A stretch of 64,000 nt of DNA from Jejuia rubra (GTDB lineage Bacteria; Bacteroidota; Bacteroidia; Flavobacteriales; Flavobacteriaceae), in the NCBI RefSeq assembly GCF_042684665.1, contig NZ_JBHULY010000005.1:62001-126000 (forward strand), read 5' to 3'. A model generated the notes under the pieces. That model was not told the origin of the DNA. It saw nothing but the letters and a program-made list of their open reading frames with translations, and searched no databases. The position numbers and the translations under genes were made by a program. Positions 42,346 to 51,976 of this stretch are shown here, piece after piece. Every line of letters starts with the position of its first letter. Position 1 is the stretch's first letter.

Positions 42346-43430
42346 TATTCCGAAGGATTATCCTCGGCTATAATGCCAAGCTTTTTAGCACGAGCTTCCC
42401 AGCTTTTTCTGGCCAATACCTGTAGGTCGGACACATTATCGCTTTCGTCCATAATTTCAAGTCCGAGCAGGGTTTCAATAACATCCTCCATAGTGACTAG
42501 CCCACTTACCGAACCGTATTCGTCCACGACTAATGCCATGTGGTTCCTGCTCTCCACTAGTTTTTCGAACAGGGTAGGAATGGCAAGACCTCTGTTCACC
42601 ACGATAACATCTCGCTTTAATTCAGACAGTTTTTTAGAATTATTGTCCAAAGCCATTTCCTTAAAAATTTCATCTTTAAGAACCAATCCTGTGATGTTAT
42701 CTGTATCGCCTGAGTAAACCGGAATTCTTGAAAAGCGAATGTTAAGGTTTCGCTTAAAGAAGTCCTCAACCGTAGTCGTTTCATCTTCGGTTTTCATCAC
42801 TGTTCTAGGAGTCATTACGTCTTTGGCAAGAATCTGCTTGAAGTTCAATAGATTTTTTATGATGGTGCTTTCATTTTCCTGAAACACCCCTTCCTCATGA
42901 GCAATTTCGGTCATAGCTACAAAGCCTTCCCGACTTAATACACTGCCGTGCCCTTTGCCACCAATTAACTTTGTAGTTAATTGAAGCATCCACAAGATGC
43001 CTGTCCACTTTAAAGGAAAAATCAAAACGGTCAAGGTTTTTGAAGCAAAATTTGCCAGTCCTTTCCAGTAAGTAGCTCCAATGGTTTTTGGGATAATCTC
43101 AGAAGCCACCAAAATCAAAAACGTCATAATTGCCGAAATAATCCCTACGGTATTGATACCTAAAACATTCCAATCGTATCCCAAATTCTCCGCTTCAATA
43201 CCTACCATCATAGCACCTAATGTGTGCGCAATAGTGTTTAGTGTAAGTATGGCAATTAAAGGTTTATCTACATCCTTTTTTAAATTTTCTAAAGTATTGG
43301 CATAATCTTTACCTTCTTGTTTTTTCACATTGATAAACGTTGGGGTAACGCTGAGCAAAACGGCTTCGAGAATAGAACATAAAAAGGAAAAGAAAATGGA
43401 AATGGTTGCCCAAAAGATGAGTGCGCTCAT
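42345..43430 (-). CDS. CNNM/HlyC-type transporter with DUF21 and CBS domains
   Basis: 361 residues. The N-terminal DUF21 membrane domain (about 1-170) has four hydrophobic segments with NTIAHTLGAMMVG and EIIPKTIGATYW, typical of CorC/CNNM magnesium transporters. A CBS pair (about 205-335) follows (MTPRTVMKTEDETTTVEDFF, MALVVDEYGSVSGLVTMEDVIETLLG). The protein ends soon after the CBS pair and lacks the C-terminal CorC_HlyC domain found in longer homologues, including gliding-associated GldE. It probably moves Mg2+ or Co2+ or regulates their flux. Confidence 0.88.
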   Translation of the reverse strand: MSALIFWATISIFFSFLCSILEAVLLSVTPTFINVKKQEGKDYANTLENLKKDVDKPLIAILTLNTIAHTLGAMMVGIEAENLGYDWNVLGINTVGIISAIMTFLILVASEIIPKTIGATYWKGLANFASKTLTVLIFPLKWTGILWMLQLTTKLIGGKGHGSVLSREGFVAMTEIAHEEGVFQENESTIIKNLLNFKQILAKDVMTPRTVMKTEDETTTVEDFFKRNLNIRFSRIPVYSGDTDNITGLVLKDEIFKEMALDNNSKKLSELKRDVIVVNRGLAIPTLFEKLVESRNHMALVVDEYGSVSGLVTMEDVIETLLGLEIMDESDNVSDLQVLARKSWEARAKKLGIIAEDNPSE

Positions 43431-43547
43431 TCAGTATAAATTTTATAAAAGCTAAAGTACAAAATCAATTTTACTAAGTGCGATAGTGACTTTGTTCGAT
43501 TTATAAATAAGTTGTATATTGAAAGAAATATCTTAACCCTGTTTGTT

Positions 43548-46283
43548 TTGGTAAAAAAATCGGCCTTATTGATATTCATTTTTTGTTTTTTGGGTTCTAT
43601 TTATTCTCAACCCAAAAATCCTCTACACCATAAAAAAACTACCAAAAACTCCTTCGCCGAAAAAATATACCTTCAGCTCAACAATTCTGTATTTACCAAC
43701 GAGGAAACCATCTGGTTCAAGGCTATAGTAACAGACGCCAAAAACGCACCCACAACGCTAAGTGGTATTTTGCACGTAGAACTTATCGATTTTGATAAGG
43801 ATATTGTAGCGACAAAAAAGCTAAAGTTAGTAAACGGTATGGCCGACAACGGTTTTAAATTGGAACAGACCTACACTCCCGGGCGCTATTTAATACGGGC
43901 CTACACGGCGTGGAATAAAAACTTTGGCGACGATTTTATGTCCAAGCAATACGTTAACCTAGTTCCTGCCAATGGCAATCAACCACAATCGCCCATACAA
44001 AACATAACATTGTATCAAGTTGAGGAAGACCAACACGAAGTATTTGCCCAACTTTTCCCAGAACTTATAAAACCCGACTATAAAAAGGATGTGACGGTTT
44101 ACATTAAAACCGAAACGTTTTTAGACACCATAGAAATTAAAAGAGAAAAGGGGTTTTACAAGTTACAATATGTACTTCCTAAAGATGCGGTTTCGGTAAA
44201 CCTAAAAATGAAACTAGAGGACACCAAGTTAAAAAACTTTCAAACAAGGGAAGAGAAAACGTACAATAAAACCATTGCGATAGATAGAGAATTTATAGAC
44301 CTACAGTTTTTTCCTGAAAGCGGGAAGTTAATTGATGGCCTAACCAGTAAACTGGCGTTTAAAGCACTAAACTATAAAGGCTTGGGCAAAAAGATTAATG
44401 GTGTTATCGTTGATGAAAAGGATAGTGTTGTTGTTGCCATTAAAACGAATAACCTAGGCATGGGCTATGTACTTTTTACACCAAAATTGGGCAAAACCTA
44501 TTATGGTAAAATTAATTCTAAACACCATGTTGCCCATAAGTTTGAGCTCCCCAAGGTATATGCAGATGGCCATGTTTTAGGCATAACGGAAACGACAAGT
44601 TACATGAACATAAATGTGGCTTCCAAGATTAATACCACGGATAGTTATTGGATTCAACTTAAATCCAAAGGTGTGGTAATAAAGGAATTTCCAGTATCAT
44701 TATCCAATGCACCTTATAATGCCTCGATACCCAAACAAAAACTACCGCAAGGCATTCTTAATGTTACATTGCTAAGTGAGCATAAAACACCATTGTGTGA
44801 GCGTTTGTTTTTTCATATTAAGGAAGGCAATAATTTAAATATTGTTAAAGAAACCGAAGGGCAATATTACAGCCAGAGAGATAAAACGGCTCTTAAGTTT
44901 AATGTTACCAATAGTAATGGGAGACCTGTTGAGGCAAACCTTTCCGCATTAGTTGTAGATAAAAATCAAATAGAACAAACCGCGCAATTTAAAGGGAACA
45001 TTCTATCTTATTTTCTATTAAACTCAGAATTAAAAGGACATATTGAGTACCCCACGTATTACTTTAATGATGATAATATTTTCAGAAAACGAGATTTAGA
45101 AGCCCTTATGCTTACACAGGGCTGGCGCAATTATAAGTATAGTTTTGAAGATGCAAACCCTATTTTTGATATACAACCTGAAACCGCCTTACGGGTTTCT
45201 GGGAAGGTGGGTGCCATCTGGAATGAAAACAAAGCGCCTAAAAAAGACGTGAATTTAATCTTAATGACCTCGGGTAAACCACCTAGAGTTTATACTCATG
45301 AAGTGGACAGTACTGGTAATTTTGCTTTTGATTTATTTGACCCTTATGGCGATAAGCTAGATGTTATAATACAATCTTCCAACAAAAAAGGGCGAGCCAA
45401 AGAATATTCTATTAAGATAGACGCACCGATACCCCCGCCTAAAATCACCTATGAGAAAGAAGAAGTAATAGCGCTCCCAGATAGTATTATAAATGACTTT
45501 TTAAAGATTAAAAAGCAAGAAAGACAAGCCGTAACTGGGTTCGATTTGGATGACAGCACCGTAGCGTTGGATGCCGTAGAATTGACGGGCTACAACGTAA
45601 CACCAGAACGCGAAAGAATGTTTAGACTCCACGGACCTCCAGATATCGTCATAGAGAATGAACAACTCAAAGAGAGAGAAGAAAAATGGATGTCTGGATT
45701 ATACGACCTTCTTAGCACTAAGTTCCCAGATGATATTATATTTAGAGTAGTGCAAATACCAAATGGGGGAAGCTTTCTACTAGCACATATTGCTAGTGCC
45801 GATTCGACTTTATACTATATGGATGGCTATCCGGTTGGTCAAGAAGCTTATACTTTATTGCCCTATTTAACCATCGAAAATATAAAAAGTGTTGAAGTTA
45901 TAAAAAGGCCTAAAAGAGTGTTTGGTACTCAACACGTTGCTATTCTCAGCATATATACCTATGGCAGTATTGGAATGGAAGCTCTAGGATATGCAAAAGG
46001 TATTTTTAGAGGAAAGTTTTCCGGTTTTTCAATTACCCCCGAGTTTTATCAACCAAAATACGAGACCTTAAAACCTGAAGATTGGGATACACCAGATTTA
46101 CGACCAGTATTACACTGGGAACCTTCTTTGTTCACCGATAACAAAGGAGACATTGAACTGGAATTTTATAATGATGACATCATTGGTGATAAACTTATCA
46201 TCATAGAAGCTATTACACCAGATGGGAAAATTGGATATTTTGAGACCTCTTATACTCTGGAAAAACATAAAGAAAACAACTAG
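43548..46283 (+). CDS. exported MG2/TonB-plug-like protein, first of tandem pair
   Basis: 911 residues from the TTG at 43548 (signal VKKSALLIFIFCFLGSIYSQ); the frame opens at 43512. Residues about 30-145 resemble an alpha-2-macroglobulin MG2-type domain (KIYLQLNNSVFTNEETIWFKAIVTDAKNAP, TPGRYLIRAYTAWNKNF). Several beta-sandwich repeats follow, and near the C-terminus a region like the plug of TonB receptors (YLTIENIKSVEVIKRPK, HVAILSIYTYGSIG) without a barrel. A periplasmic or outer-membrane-associated role is likely; ligand unknown. The next gene is a full-length paralogue 76 bases on. Confidence 0.75.
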   Translation: MVKKSALLIFIFCFLGSIYSQPKNPLHHKKTTKNSFAEKIYLQLNNSVFTNEETIWFKAIVTDAKNAPTTLSGILHVELIDFDKDIVATKKLKLVNGMADNGFKLEQTYTPGRYLIRAYTAWNKNFGDDFMSKQYVNLVPANGNQPQSPIQNITLYQVEEDQHEVFAQLFPELIKPDYKKDVTVYIKTETFLDTIEIKREKGFYKLQYVLPKDAVSVNLKMKLEDTKLKNFQTREEKTYNKTIAIDREFIDLQFFPESGKLIDGLTSKLAFKALNYKGLGKKINGVIVDEKDSVVVAIKTNNLGMGYVLFTPKLGKTYYGKINSKHHVAHKFELPKVYADGHVLGITETTSYMNINVASKINTTDSYWIQLKSKGVVIKEFPVSLSNAPYNASIPKQKLPQGILNVTLLSEHKTPLCERLFFHIKEGNNLNIVKETEGQYYSQRDKTALKFNVTNSNGRPVEANLSALVVDKNQIEQTAQFKGNILSYFLLNSELKGHIEYPTYYFNDDNIFRKRDLEALMLTQGWRNYKYSFEDANPIFDIQPETALRVSGKVGAIWNENKAPKKDVNLILMTSGKPPRVYTHEVDSTGNFAFDLFDPYGDKLDVIIQSSNKKGRAKEYSIKIDAPIPPPKITYEKEEVIALPDSIINDFLKIKKQERQAVTGFDLDDSTVALDAVELTGYNVTPERERMFRLHGPPDIVIENEQLKEREEKWMSGLYDLLSTKFPDDIIFRVVQIPNGGSFLLAHIASADSTLYYMDGYPVGQEAYTLLPYLTIENIKSVEVIKRPKRVFGTQHVAILSIYTYGSIGMEALGYAKGIFRGKFSGFSITPEFYQPKYETLKPEDWDTPDLRPVLHWEPSLFTDNKGDIELEFYNDDIIGDKLIIIEAITPDGKIGYFETSYTLEKHKENN

Positions 46284-46359
46284 CTAAACAATTGTTAAGT
46301 CTTTTATTCAAAAGATGATGACATTATAACTTAGAAGAAATATTTAAAACTTATTTAAC

Positions 46360-49194
46360 TTGAGACTTAAACACCTTCTTTTTATCCTAGCATTATGGTT
46401 TACTAATAAGTCTTTTTCACAAGCAGATGCCTTAGCGCATAGACAGATAAAGAAGACCAGTTTTGCCGAAAAAATATATCTGCAATTTAATAATACAGTA
46501 TTTACCGCCGACGAAACCATCTGGTTTAAGGCTATAGTTACAGATGCTAAAAACGCACCTACAAAACTAAGCGGTGTTTTATATGTCGATCTTATAGATT
46601 TTGATGAGAATATTATAGACACCAAAACACTAAAACTAGAAAATGGTTTATCGGACGGTTTTTTTGATTTAAACAAGATAGTCACATCGGGTCGTTATTT
46701 GATAAGAGCCTACACACAATGGAACAGAAATTTTGGACAGGCATTTGTTTTTAAAACCTATATTGACGTATTCGCTTTGGATACTATAAATAAAGGTGAT
46801 ATTATTAGTAACGTTACTCTCACCGAAATAGGAACAGACCAAGTTAAACTATCCGCAAGCCTGTTTCCACAAATTATAAAAGATAATTATAACAAAGATT
46901 TAAAAGTTTACATCCATTCGGAAGGTCTGTTAGATTCCATAGAAGTAAAGCCAAAAAACAAGCAATACATCATGGATTACACCTTGCCAAAAGACCTGAT
47001 TACAGTAAAGATTAAGGTAAAGCTGGCAGACACCAAATTAAAAAACCGCAAGCGTAAGGTTGAAAGTACATACTCTAAAATCATAGCCCTAAACAAAGAT
47101 GTTTTAGACCTCCAGTTTTTCCCGGAAAGTGGAAAACTAATTGCTGGACTTGAAAACAAAGTAGCCTACAAAGCTATTAATTACAAAGGGAACGGGGAGG
47201 TTGTTGATGGTTATATAATAGATGAAACAGATAGTATAGTTAGGGCCTTTCGTACTAATAATCTAGGTATGGGATTTACATTTTTCACACCTAATAAAGA
47301 TAAGCAGTATTATGGAAAACTGATGAGCGATACGGGCATTGCATACAAATATCCATTACCACAAGTAACACCACAAGGCTATATTTTAAGCTTAGGCGAA
47401 ACTACAAGCTATATGAGTTTAAATATAAAAAGCAATGTAGGACGAACAGATAGTTTGTATGTAAAAATAAGAAGTCGTGGCTTGTTAATACAAAACCATG
47501 CCTTTGTATTAGAAGAAGGAGCACATGAAGCCTTGGTAAAAAAAGCAGAGCTTCCTCATGGTATTGTAAGCGTTACCCTGTATAACAGTACCTTCACCCC
47601 AATATGTGAACGTTTATTTTTTAATTACAACGAAGAAAACATATTGAACATAACGGCAACGACTAACGAACAAATTTACGGTCAGCGCGATAGAACATCA
47701 CTAAAGGTATCGGTTTTTGATATTGATAAGGATCCTGTAGAGGCTAATTTTTCAGTACTTATAGTAGATAAAGGCAAATTGGGAGGAACCCAAAAATCAC
47801 AATCTAATATATTATCATATTTTCTTTTAAACTCTGAATTAAAAGGTTTTATAGAAAACCCAAACTATTATTTTGATAGCAATAATGAACTTAGAAAACG
47901 TGATTTAGAAGCCCTTATGCTAACACAAGGTTGGCGAGATTATATTTATGATGACACCGAAACAAATTTAGATTTTGAGTTTAAACCAGAAACAGATCTA
48001 TTAGTATCAGGAAAAGTAGGGTCTGTTTTTAACGAATATAAACCTCCAAAAAAGCCTGTTCATCTCTCTATGATTACCAAACCGTCATTTGGGATTTATA
48101 AAACGGAAACTGACAGTTTAGGTAAATTTGCTTTTAGTTTAAACAATCATTTTGCTGATAAGCTAAACGTACTAATTCAGTCTGAGAATAAAAAGGGGAA
48201 GCAGAAAAGCTATAGCATCGTGTTGGATGAGCCTATGGCACCACCGAAAGCAGATTACAAAACAAATGAAACCGTTGTACTTGCCGATACTATTTACAAA
48301 GCCTTTATAGAAGAAAGTATTATTCAATATGAAGTGAATAACGATTTTAAAACCTCCAGCGAAACCGTAGCCTTGGATGCAGTTGAAATAACGGGCTATA
48401 ACGTAACACCAGAGCGCGAGAAAATATTTAAACTCCACGGTCCTCCAGATATAGTGATAGAAAATGAAGAATTGGTAGAAGAGGAAGAAGACTGGATGTC
48501 TGGCCTCTACGACCTTCTTAGAACTAAGTTTCCAGACGATATTTATTTTCTAAATGTACATTACCCTGTTCAGGCTTTTGACCTTGGTCCTGACCTTTGG
48601 AAGACCCATTATAGGCCTATAGCTGTTCCCAAAATTGCAAATACAAATCATGCTTTTGTATTTATTGATGGAGAAATAGTTGAAGGTAGGGATTATCCCC
48701 TTTTGCCAGCACTAGCCGTTGAAAATATAAAAAGTGTTGAGATTTTAAGAAGACCTAAAGGTAGTATTTTACGATATTACCAAGAGGTATTTCCGCAAAT
48801 GGATGTTCTGAAAATAAGCGCTATGATTGGATCTGAGGCACCTATTGTTGGTATTGTAAGTATATATACCTATGGCAGTATTGGAATCGCAGCAATTGGA
48901 TCTACCAAAGGCATTTTTCAAGGAAAAGTTTCTGGATTTTCTGCCAAACGTGAATTTTATGCCCCCAAATATGATAAATTAGAAGATGAGGATTGGAATA
49001 TTCGAGATTGGCGGTCTGTTATCCATTGGAAACCTTTGGCAGAAATTGATGAAGATGGAAATGCTAAAGTTGAGTTTTACAATGGCGATAACACAGGCGA
49101 CATGCTAGTTGTAGTTGAAGCCATTACCCCTGATGGTAAAATTGGCTGTTTTGAAACCTCTTATACTGTGGAAAAACGACTCGAAAATAATTAA
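46360..49194 (+). CDS. exported MG2/TonB-plug-like protein, second of tandem pair
   Basis: 944 residues beginning at TTG 46360 with signal peptide RLKHLLFILALWFTNKSFSQ. Most of the length aligns by eye with the preceding gene, including the near-identical block VALDAVEITGYNVTPEREKIFKLHGPPD and RKRDLEALMLTQGWR. The paralogue differs mainly near the C-terminus, where about 45 extra residues surround the plug-like part (PVQAFDLGPDLWKTHYRPIAV and later YYQEVFPQMDVLKISAM). This is where ligand choice could have diverged. Like its neighbour it lacks a beta-barrel; function unknown. Confidence 0.75.
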   Translation: MRLKHLLFILALWFTNKSFSQADALAHRQIKKTSFAEKIYLQFNNTVFTADETIWFKAIVTDAKNAPTKLSGVLYVDLIDFDENIIDTKTLKLENGLSDGFFDLNKIVTSGRYLIRAYTQWNRNFGQAFVFKTYIDVFALDTINKGDIISNVTLTEIGTDQVKLSASLFPQIIKDNYNKDLKVYIHSEGLLDSIEVKPKNKQYIMDYTLPKDLITVKIKVKLADTKLKNRKRKVESTYSKIIALNKDVLDLQFFPESGKLIAGLENKVAYKAINYKGNGEVVDGYIIDETDSIVRAFRTNNLGMGFTFFTPNKDKQYYGKLMSDTGIAYKYPLPQVTPQGYILSLGETTSYMSLNIKSNVGRTDSLYVKIRSRGLLIQNHAFVLEEGAHEALVKKAELPHGIVSVTLYNSTFTPICERLFFNYNEENILNITATTNEQIYGQRDRTSLKVSVFDIDKDPVEANFSVLIVDKGKLGGTQKSQSNILSYFLLNSELKGFIENPNYYFDSNNELRKRDLEALMLTQGWRDYIYDDTETNLDFEFKPETDLLVSGKVGSVFNEYKPPKKPVHLSMITKPSFGIYKTETDSLGKFAFSLNNHFADKLNVLIQSENKKGKQKSYSIVLDEPMAPPKADYKTNETVVLADTIYKAFIEESIIQYEVNNDFKTSSETVALDAVEITGYNVTPEREKIFKLHGPPDIVIENEELVEEEEDWMSGLYDLLRTKFPDDIYFLNVHYPVQAFDLGPDLWKTHYRPIAVPKIANTNHAFVFIDGEIVEGRDYPLLPALAVENIKSVEILRRPKGSILRYYQEVFPQMDVLKISAMIGSEAPIVGIVSIYTYGSIGIAAIGSTKGIFQGKVSGFSAKREFYAPKYDKLEDEDWNIRDWRSVIHWKPLAEIDEDGNAKVEFYNGDNTGDMLVVVEAITPDGKIGCFETSYTVEKRLENN

Positions 49195-49266
49195 GCTATC
49201 ACTTTTGCAACATACTTTGGATCCCTTAGACTAAGCTCAAGATAACACACATATATTTTTCGGTTA

Positions 49267-50253
49267 TTAGATTAACTTAACGATATCTTTCGCAAAGTAG
49301 GATGCAATAATGTCAGCACCCGCACGCTTAAAAGCCGTTGTAGTTTCCAGCATAATTTGATCGTGGTCTAGCCACCCTTTTTCGGCAGCTGCTTTTATCA
49401 TGGCATATTCACCAGATACTTGGTAAATTGCCACTGGAACATCTACTTCATTTTTAATTTCTCTAAGTATATCTAAATAAGAAATTCCTGGTTTTACCAT
49501 CACAATGTCGGCGCCTTCATCAATATCCATTTCGGTTTCTTTGATGGCTTCAAAACGGTTTCCATAATCCATTTGGTAGGTTTTCTTGTCTTTTGGAATA
49601 TCTTGAATATCCACTGGTGCAGAATCCAAAGCATCCCGAAATGGCCCGTAAAATGCAGAGGCATATTTAGCAGAATAACTCATAATACCTGTATTTGTAA
49701 AGCCTTCATCTTCTAGAGTCTCCCGAATGGTTAAAATACGGCCGTCCATCATATCGCTCGGTGCCACAAAATCAGCTCCGGCTTGGGCATGGGACAGACT
49801 CATTTCTGCTAGAACTTCTGCTGTGTCATCATTCAAAATTTGTCCGTTTTCAATGATACCGTCATGTCCGTATGCAGAGTAAGGGTCTAAAGCCACATCG
49901 GTCATCACTAACATGTCCGGACAAGCATTTTTAACAGTTTTAGTAGCACGTTGCATTAATCCATTCGGATTTAAGGCTTCAGTACCTTTATTATCTTTTA
50001 GGTTATCTGGCACTTTAACGAAAAGCAATACTGACTTTAAACCTAGTTTCCAAAGTTCCTTAACCTCGTTTTCTAATAAGTCCAAACTATACCTAAAGTA
50101 ATTGGGCATGGACGGAATTTCATCTTTAACACCTTTGCCCTCTACCACAAAAAGTGGTACTAAAAAATCATCGGGCGTGATGATGGTTTCACGAACTAAG
50201 GAACGAATGGCTTCGTTGGTTCTGAGTCTTCGGTTTCGACGTAATGGATACAT
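49267..50253 (-). CDS. hemB: delta-aminolevulinic acid dehydratase (porphobilinogen synthase)
   Basis: 328 residues; joins two 5-aminolevulinate molecules into porphobilinogen. The two active-site lysines are in GIMSYSAKYASAFYG and IVMVKPGISY. The metal loop reads VALDPYSAYGHDG, with Asp/Ala where Zn enzymes have Cys, so this is the Mg2+-dependent rather than Zn2+-dependent type. The ATG at 50253 is eight bases from a GC-rich repeat. It is the last gene of the minus-strand heme run, following hemF. Confidence 0.96.
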   Translation of the reverse strand: MYPLRRNRRLRTNEAIRSLVRETIITPDDFLVPLFVVEGKGVKDEIPSMPNYFRYSLDLLENEVKELWKLGLKSVLLFVKVPDNLKDNKGTEALNPNGLMQRATKTVKNACPDMLVMTDVALDPYSAYGHDGIIENGQILNDDTAEVLAEMSLSHAQAGADFVAPSDMMDGRILTIRETLEDEGFTNTGIMSYSAKYASAFYGPFRDALDSAPVDIQDIPKDKKTYQMDYGNRFEAIKETEMDIDEGADIVMVKPGISYLDILREIKNEVDVPVAIYQVSGEYAMIKAAAEKGWLDHDQIMLETTTAFKRAGADIIASYFAKDIVKLI

Positions 50254-50260
50254 ATAAAAG

Positions 50261-50285
50261 CCCCCTATCCCCCAAAGGGGGAATA
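50261..50285 (-). repeat. GC-rich palindromic repeat, hemB side
   Basis: CCCCCTATCCCCCAAAGGGGGAATA. Inverted partner at 50388-50410; together they frame about 100 bases between hemF and hemB. Same family as 8681/8749 and 63514/63810. Between the arms is a 28-codon minus-strand ORF (50290-50376, MRKSIADKIITSFNALNKEA...), probably a remnant. Confidence 0.8.
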
Positions 50286-50387
50286 CCTATTAGGGGTGAA
50301 TAGGGTTTGAGGATTTCGCTTCCTTATTTAAGGCATTGAAACTAGTTATTATTTTATCGGCTATACTTTTTCTCATAACAGCTAGAG

Positions 50388-50410
50388 TTCCCCTTTGGGG
50401 GTTAGGGGGC
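50388..50410 (+). repeat. GC-rich palindromic repeat overlapping the hemF 3' end
   Basis: TTCCCCCTTTGGGGGTTAGGGGGC. The hemF stop codon (minus strand, 50402-50404) and the codons for the final Ala-Pro lie inside this repeat, so the C-terminus of HemF is repeat-derived. Confidence 0.8.
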
Positions 50411-51961
50411 TTTTACCCACTCTTTCGGGTTTCTTAAAACTTCAATTAATTTTCCTTCCTCGCTACCTTTTTCAGGGTGATGGTCATACACCCATTGCAC
50501 ATGTGGCGGTAAGCTCATTAAAATACTTTCGATGCGACCGTTGGTCTTTAGCCCAAACAAGGTGCCTTTGTCATGCACTAAATTGAACTCCACATAACGC
50601 CCACGACGAATTTCCTGCCAATTGCGTTGGGCTTCGGTATATGGTAAATCCTTGCGCTTTTCAACGATTGGAACATATGCTTCTAAAAAGCTGTTACCTA
50701 CTTCGGTGACAAAGTTATACCAATTTTCCATGCTCATGCTGTCTGTGGCTTTGCAATAATCAAAAAACAGTCCGCCAACGCCTCTGCCTTCATTTCTATG
50801 AGCATTATAAAAATACTCATCGCAACGCGCTTTATATTTTGGATAAAATTCCGGGTTATGTTTGTCGCAAGCCGTTTTGCAGGTTTGATGGAAGTGTTCT
50901 GCGTCTTCTTCAAATAGATAGTAGGGTGTCAAATCCTGTCCGCCTCCAAACCATTGGTCTATTATCGTTTTGGGCTCACCTGCCCTGAGCGGAGTCGAAG
51001 GGTACATTTCAAAATAACGCCAATTGGCATGCACCGTAGGAACCAATGGGCTTTTGGGGTGAATCACCAAACTCAATCCACAGGCAAAAAAGTCCACATC
51101 ACCAACCTTAAAATAGGCCTGCATGGATTTTGGTAATTTCCCATGGACCCCGGAAATATTTACGCCACCTTTTTCAAATACATTCCCATTTTGAATCACT
51201 CGTGTGCGTCCGCCACCACCTCCTGTGCTGAGGCCTCTCGAAGTATCTGGGCGTTTCCAAATATCTTGTTGGAACTTCGCTTTGCCATCAATTTCTTCAA
51301 GCTTTGAGGTGATGCTATCTTGTAAATCTTGTATGTATTGGTAGAATTTGTCTTTCATGGATAGCGTAGAATTTAAATCTAGAGGGTCTTTGAGACGTTG
51401 CAGGTTAATACCGGTTTTTTCTTGACCTGCAAGGTTTTGAAAACCCTGTAGGTCTGATTGATGAGCAAACTTAAAATTATCTAAATCTTCAAAAAGACTT
51501 AAAATATAAGCTTTTTCAGGGGATAGGTTTAAATTAAAAAAAGAATTAAAGGATGAGAATTTATAGGTTTCAAAATCATCGACTAAACCATGGATTTCTG
51601 GGTTTTTATGGACATAAAGAATTAAGTTTTTCAAATAAACCTCATCTTCGATTTTTTTTCTTTTGAAATGCTTTTCAAATAAACTTCCCGTTCTATTTTG
51701 CTGTTTATTAAAAGCTTTAGCATAGGTATTGAATAAATTGGAAAGGGCCTGAGTCACTTCTTTTTCATTCCTAGCAATTTTTGCAACTAAATGAAAATGA
51801 TTGTTCATTAAACAGTAAGCAACCACTTTTATCTTTTGAGACAGATGTTTATCTATTAATCTCAAAAAATAGGACATATTATCCCCGGTCAAAAAGATAG
51901 TTTGACTATTTATGCCTCTGTTGAAGATATGATAATAATGGTCTTTTTCCAGTCTTTCCAA
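50402..51961 (-). CDS. hemF: oxygen-dependent coproporphyrinogen III oxidase, ORF fused in frame to an upstream RAYT transposase
   Basis: One 519-codon ORF with two parts. Residues 202-519 (from ATG 51358; 318 residues) are a full HemF, which decarboxylates coproporphyrinogen III to protoporphyrinogen IX with O2: RYFEMY, WFGGGQDLTPYYLFEEDAEHFH, HRNEGRGVGGLFFDY and RYVEFNLVHDKGTLFGLKTNGR are all intact. Residues 1-165 are a REP-associated tyrosine transposase with HFH (55-57) as HUH motif and a candidate catalytic Tyr80 (NTYAKAF). Residues 169-180 (SDLQGFQNLAGQ) come from a palindrome. The likeliest HemF start is 51358; read-through from TTG 51961 would make a fusion protein. A second palindrome encodes PSTPLRAGEP inside HemF. 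Confidence 0.9.
   Translation of the reverse strand: MERLEKDHYYHIFNRGINSQTIFLTGDNMSYFLRLIDKHLSQKIKVVAYCLMNNHFHLVAKIARNEKEVTQALSNLFNTYAKAFNKQQNRTGSLFEKHFKRKKIEDEVYLKNLILYVHKNPEIHGLVDDFETYKFSSFNSFFNLNLSPEKAYILSLFEDLDNFKFAHQSDLQGFQNLAGQEKTGINLQRLKDPLDLNSTLSMKDKFYQYIQDLQDSITSKLEEIDGKAKFQQDIWKRPDTSRGLSTGGGGGRTRVIQNGNVFEKGGVNISGVHGKLPKSMQAYFKVGDVDFFACGLSLVIHPKSPLVPTVHANWRYFEMYPSTPLRAGEPKTIIDQWFGGGQDLTPYYLFEEDAEHFHQTCKTACDKHNPEFYPKYKARCDEYFYNAHRNEGRGVGGLFFDYCKATDSMSMENWYNFVTEVGNSFLEAYVPIVEKRKDLPYTEAQRNWQEIRRGRYVEFNLVHDKGTLFGLKTNGRIESILMSLPPHVQWVYDHHPEKGSEEGKLIEVLRNPKEWVKAP
50983..51002 (-). repeat. palindromic repeat inside HemF coding sequence
   Basis: Minus strand CCCTTCGACTCCGCTCAGGG, encoding PSTPLRA between RYFEMY and the conserved WFGGG block of HemF (about residue 119-125 of the HemF part). 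It keeps the frame. It belongs to the CTTCGAC...GCTCAG family seen at 18479, 23085 and 29592. Confidence 0.75.
51424..51454. repeat. REP-like palindrome at the RAYT-HemF junction
   Basis: GACCTGCAAGGTTTT-GAAAACCCTGTAGGTC, a 31-base near-perfect palindrome read in frame as part of the RAYT-HemF ORF. Same family as 51977-52003 and 17153-17179. Confidence 0.85.
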
Positions 51962-51976
51962 TACTTTTTTTTGATA

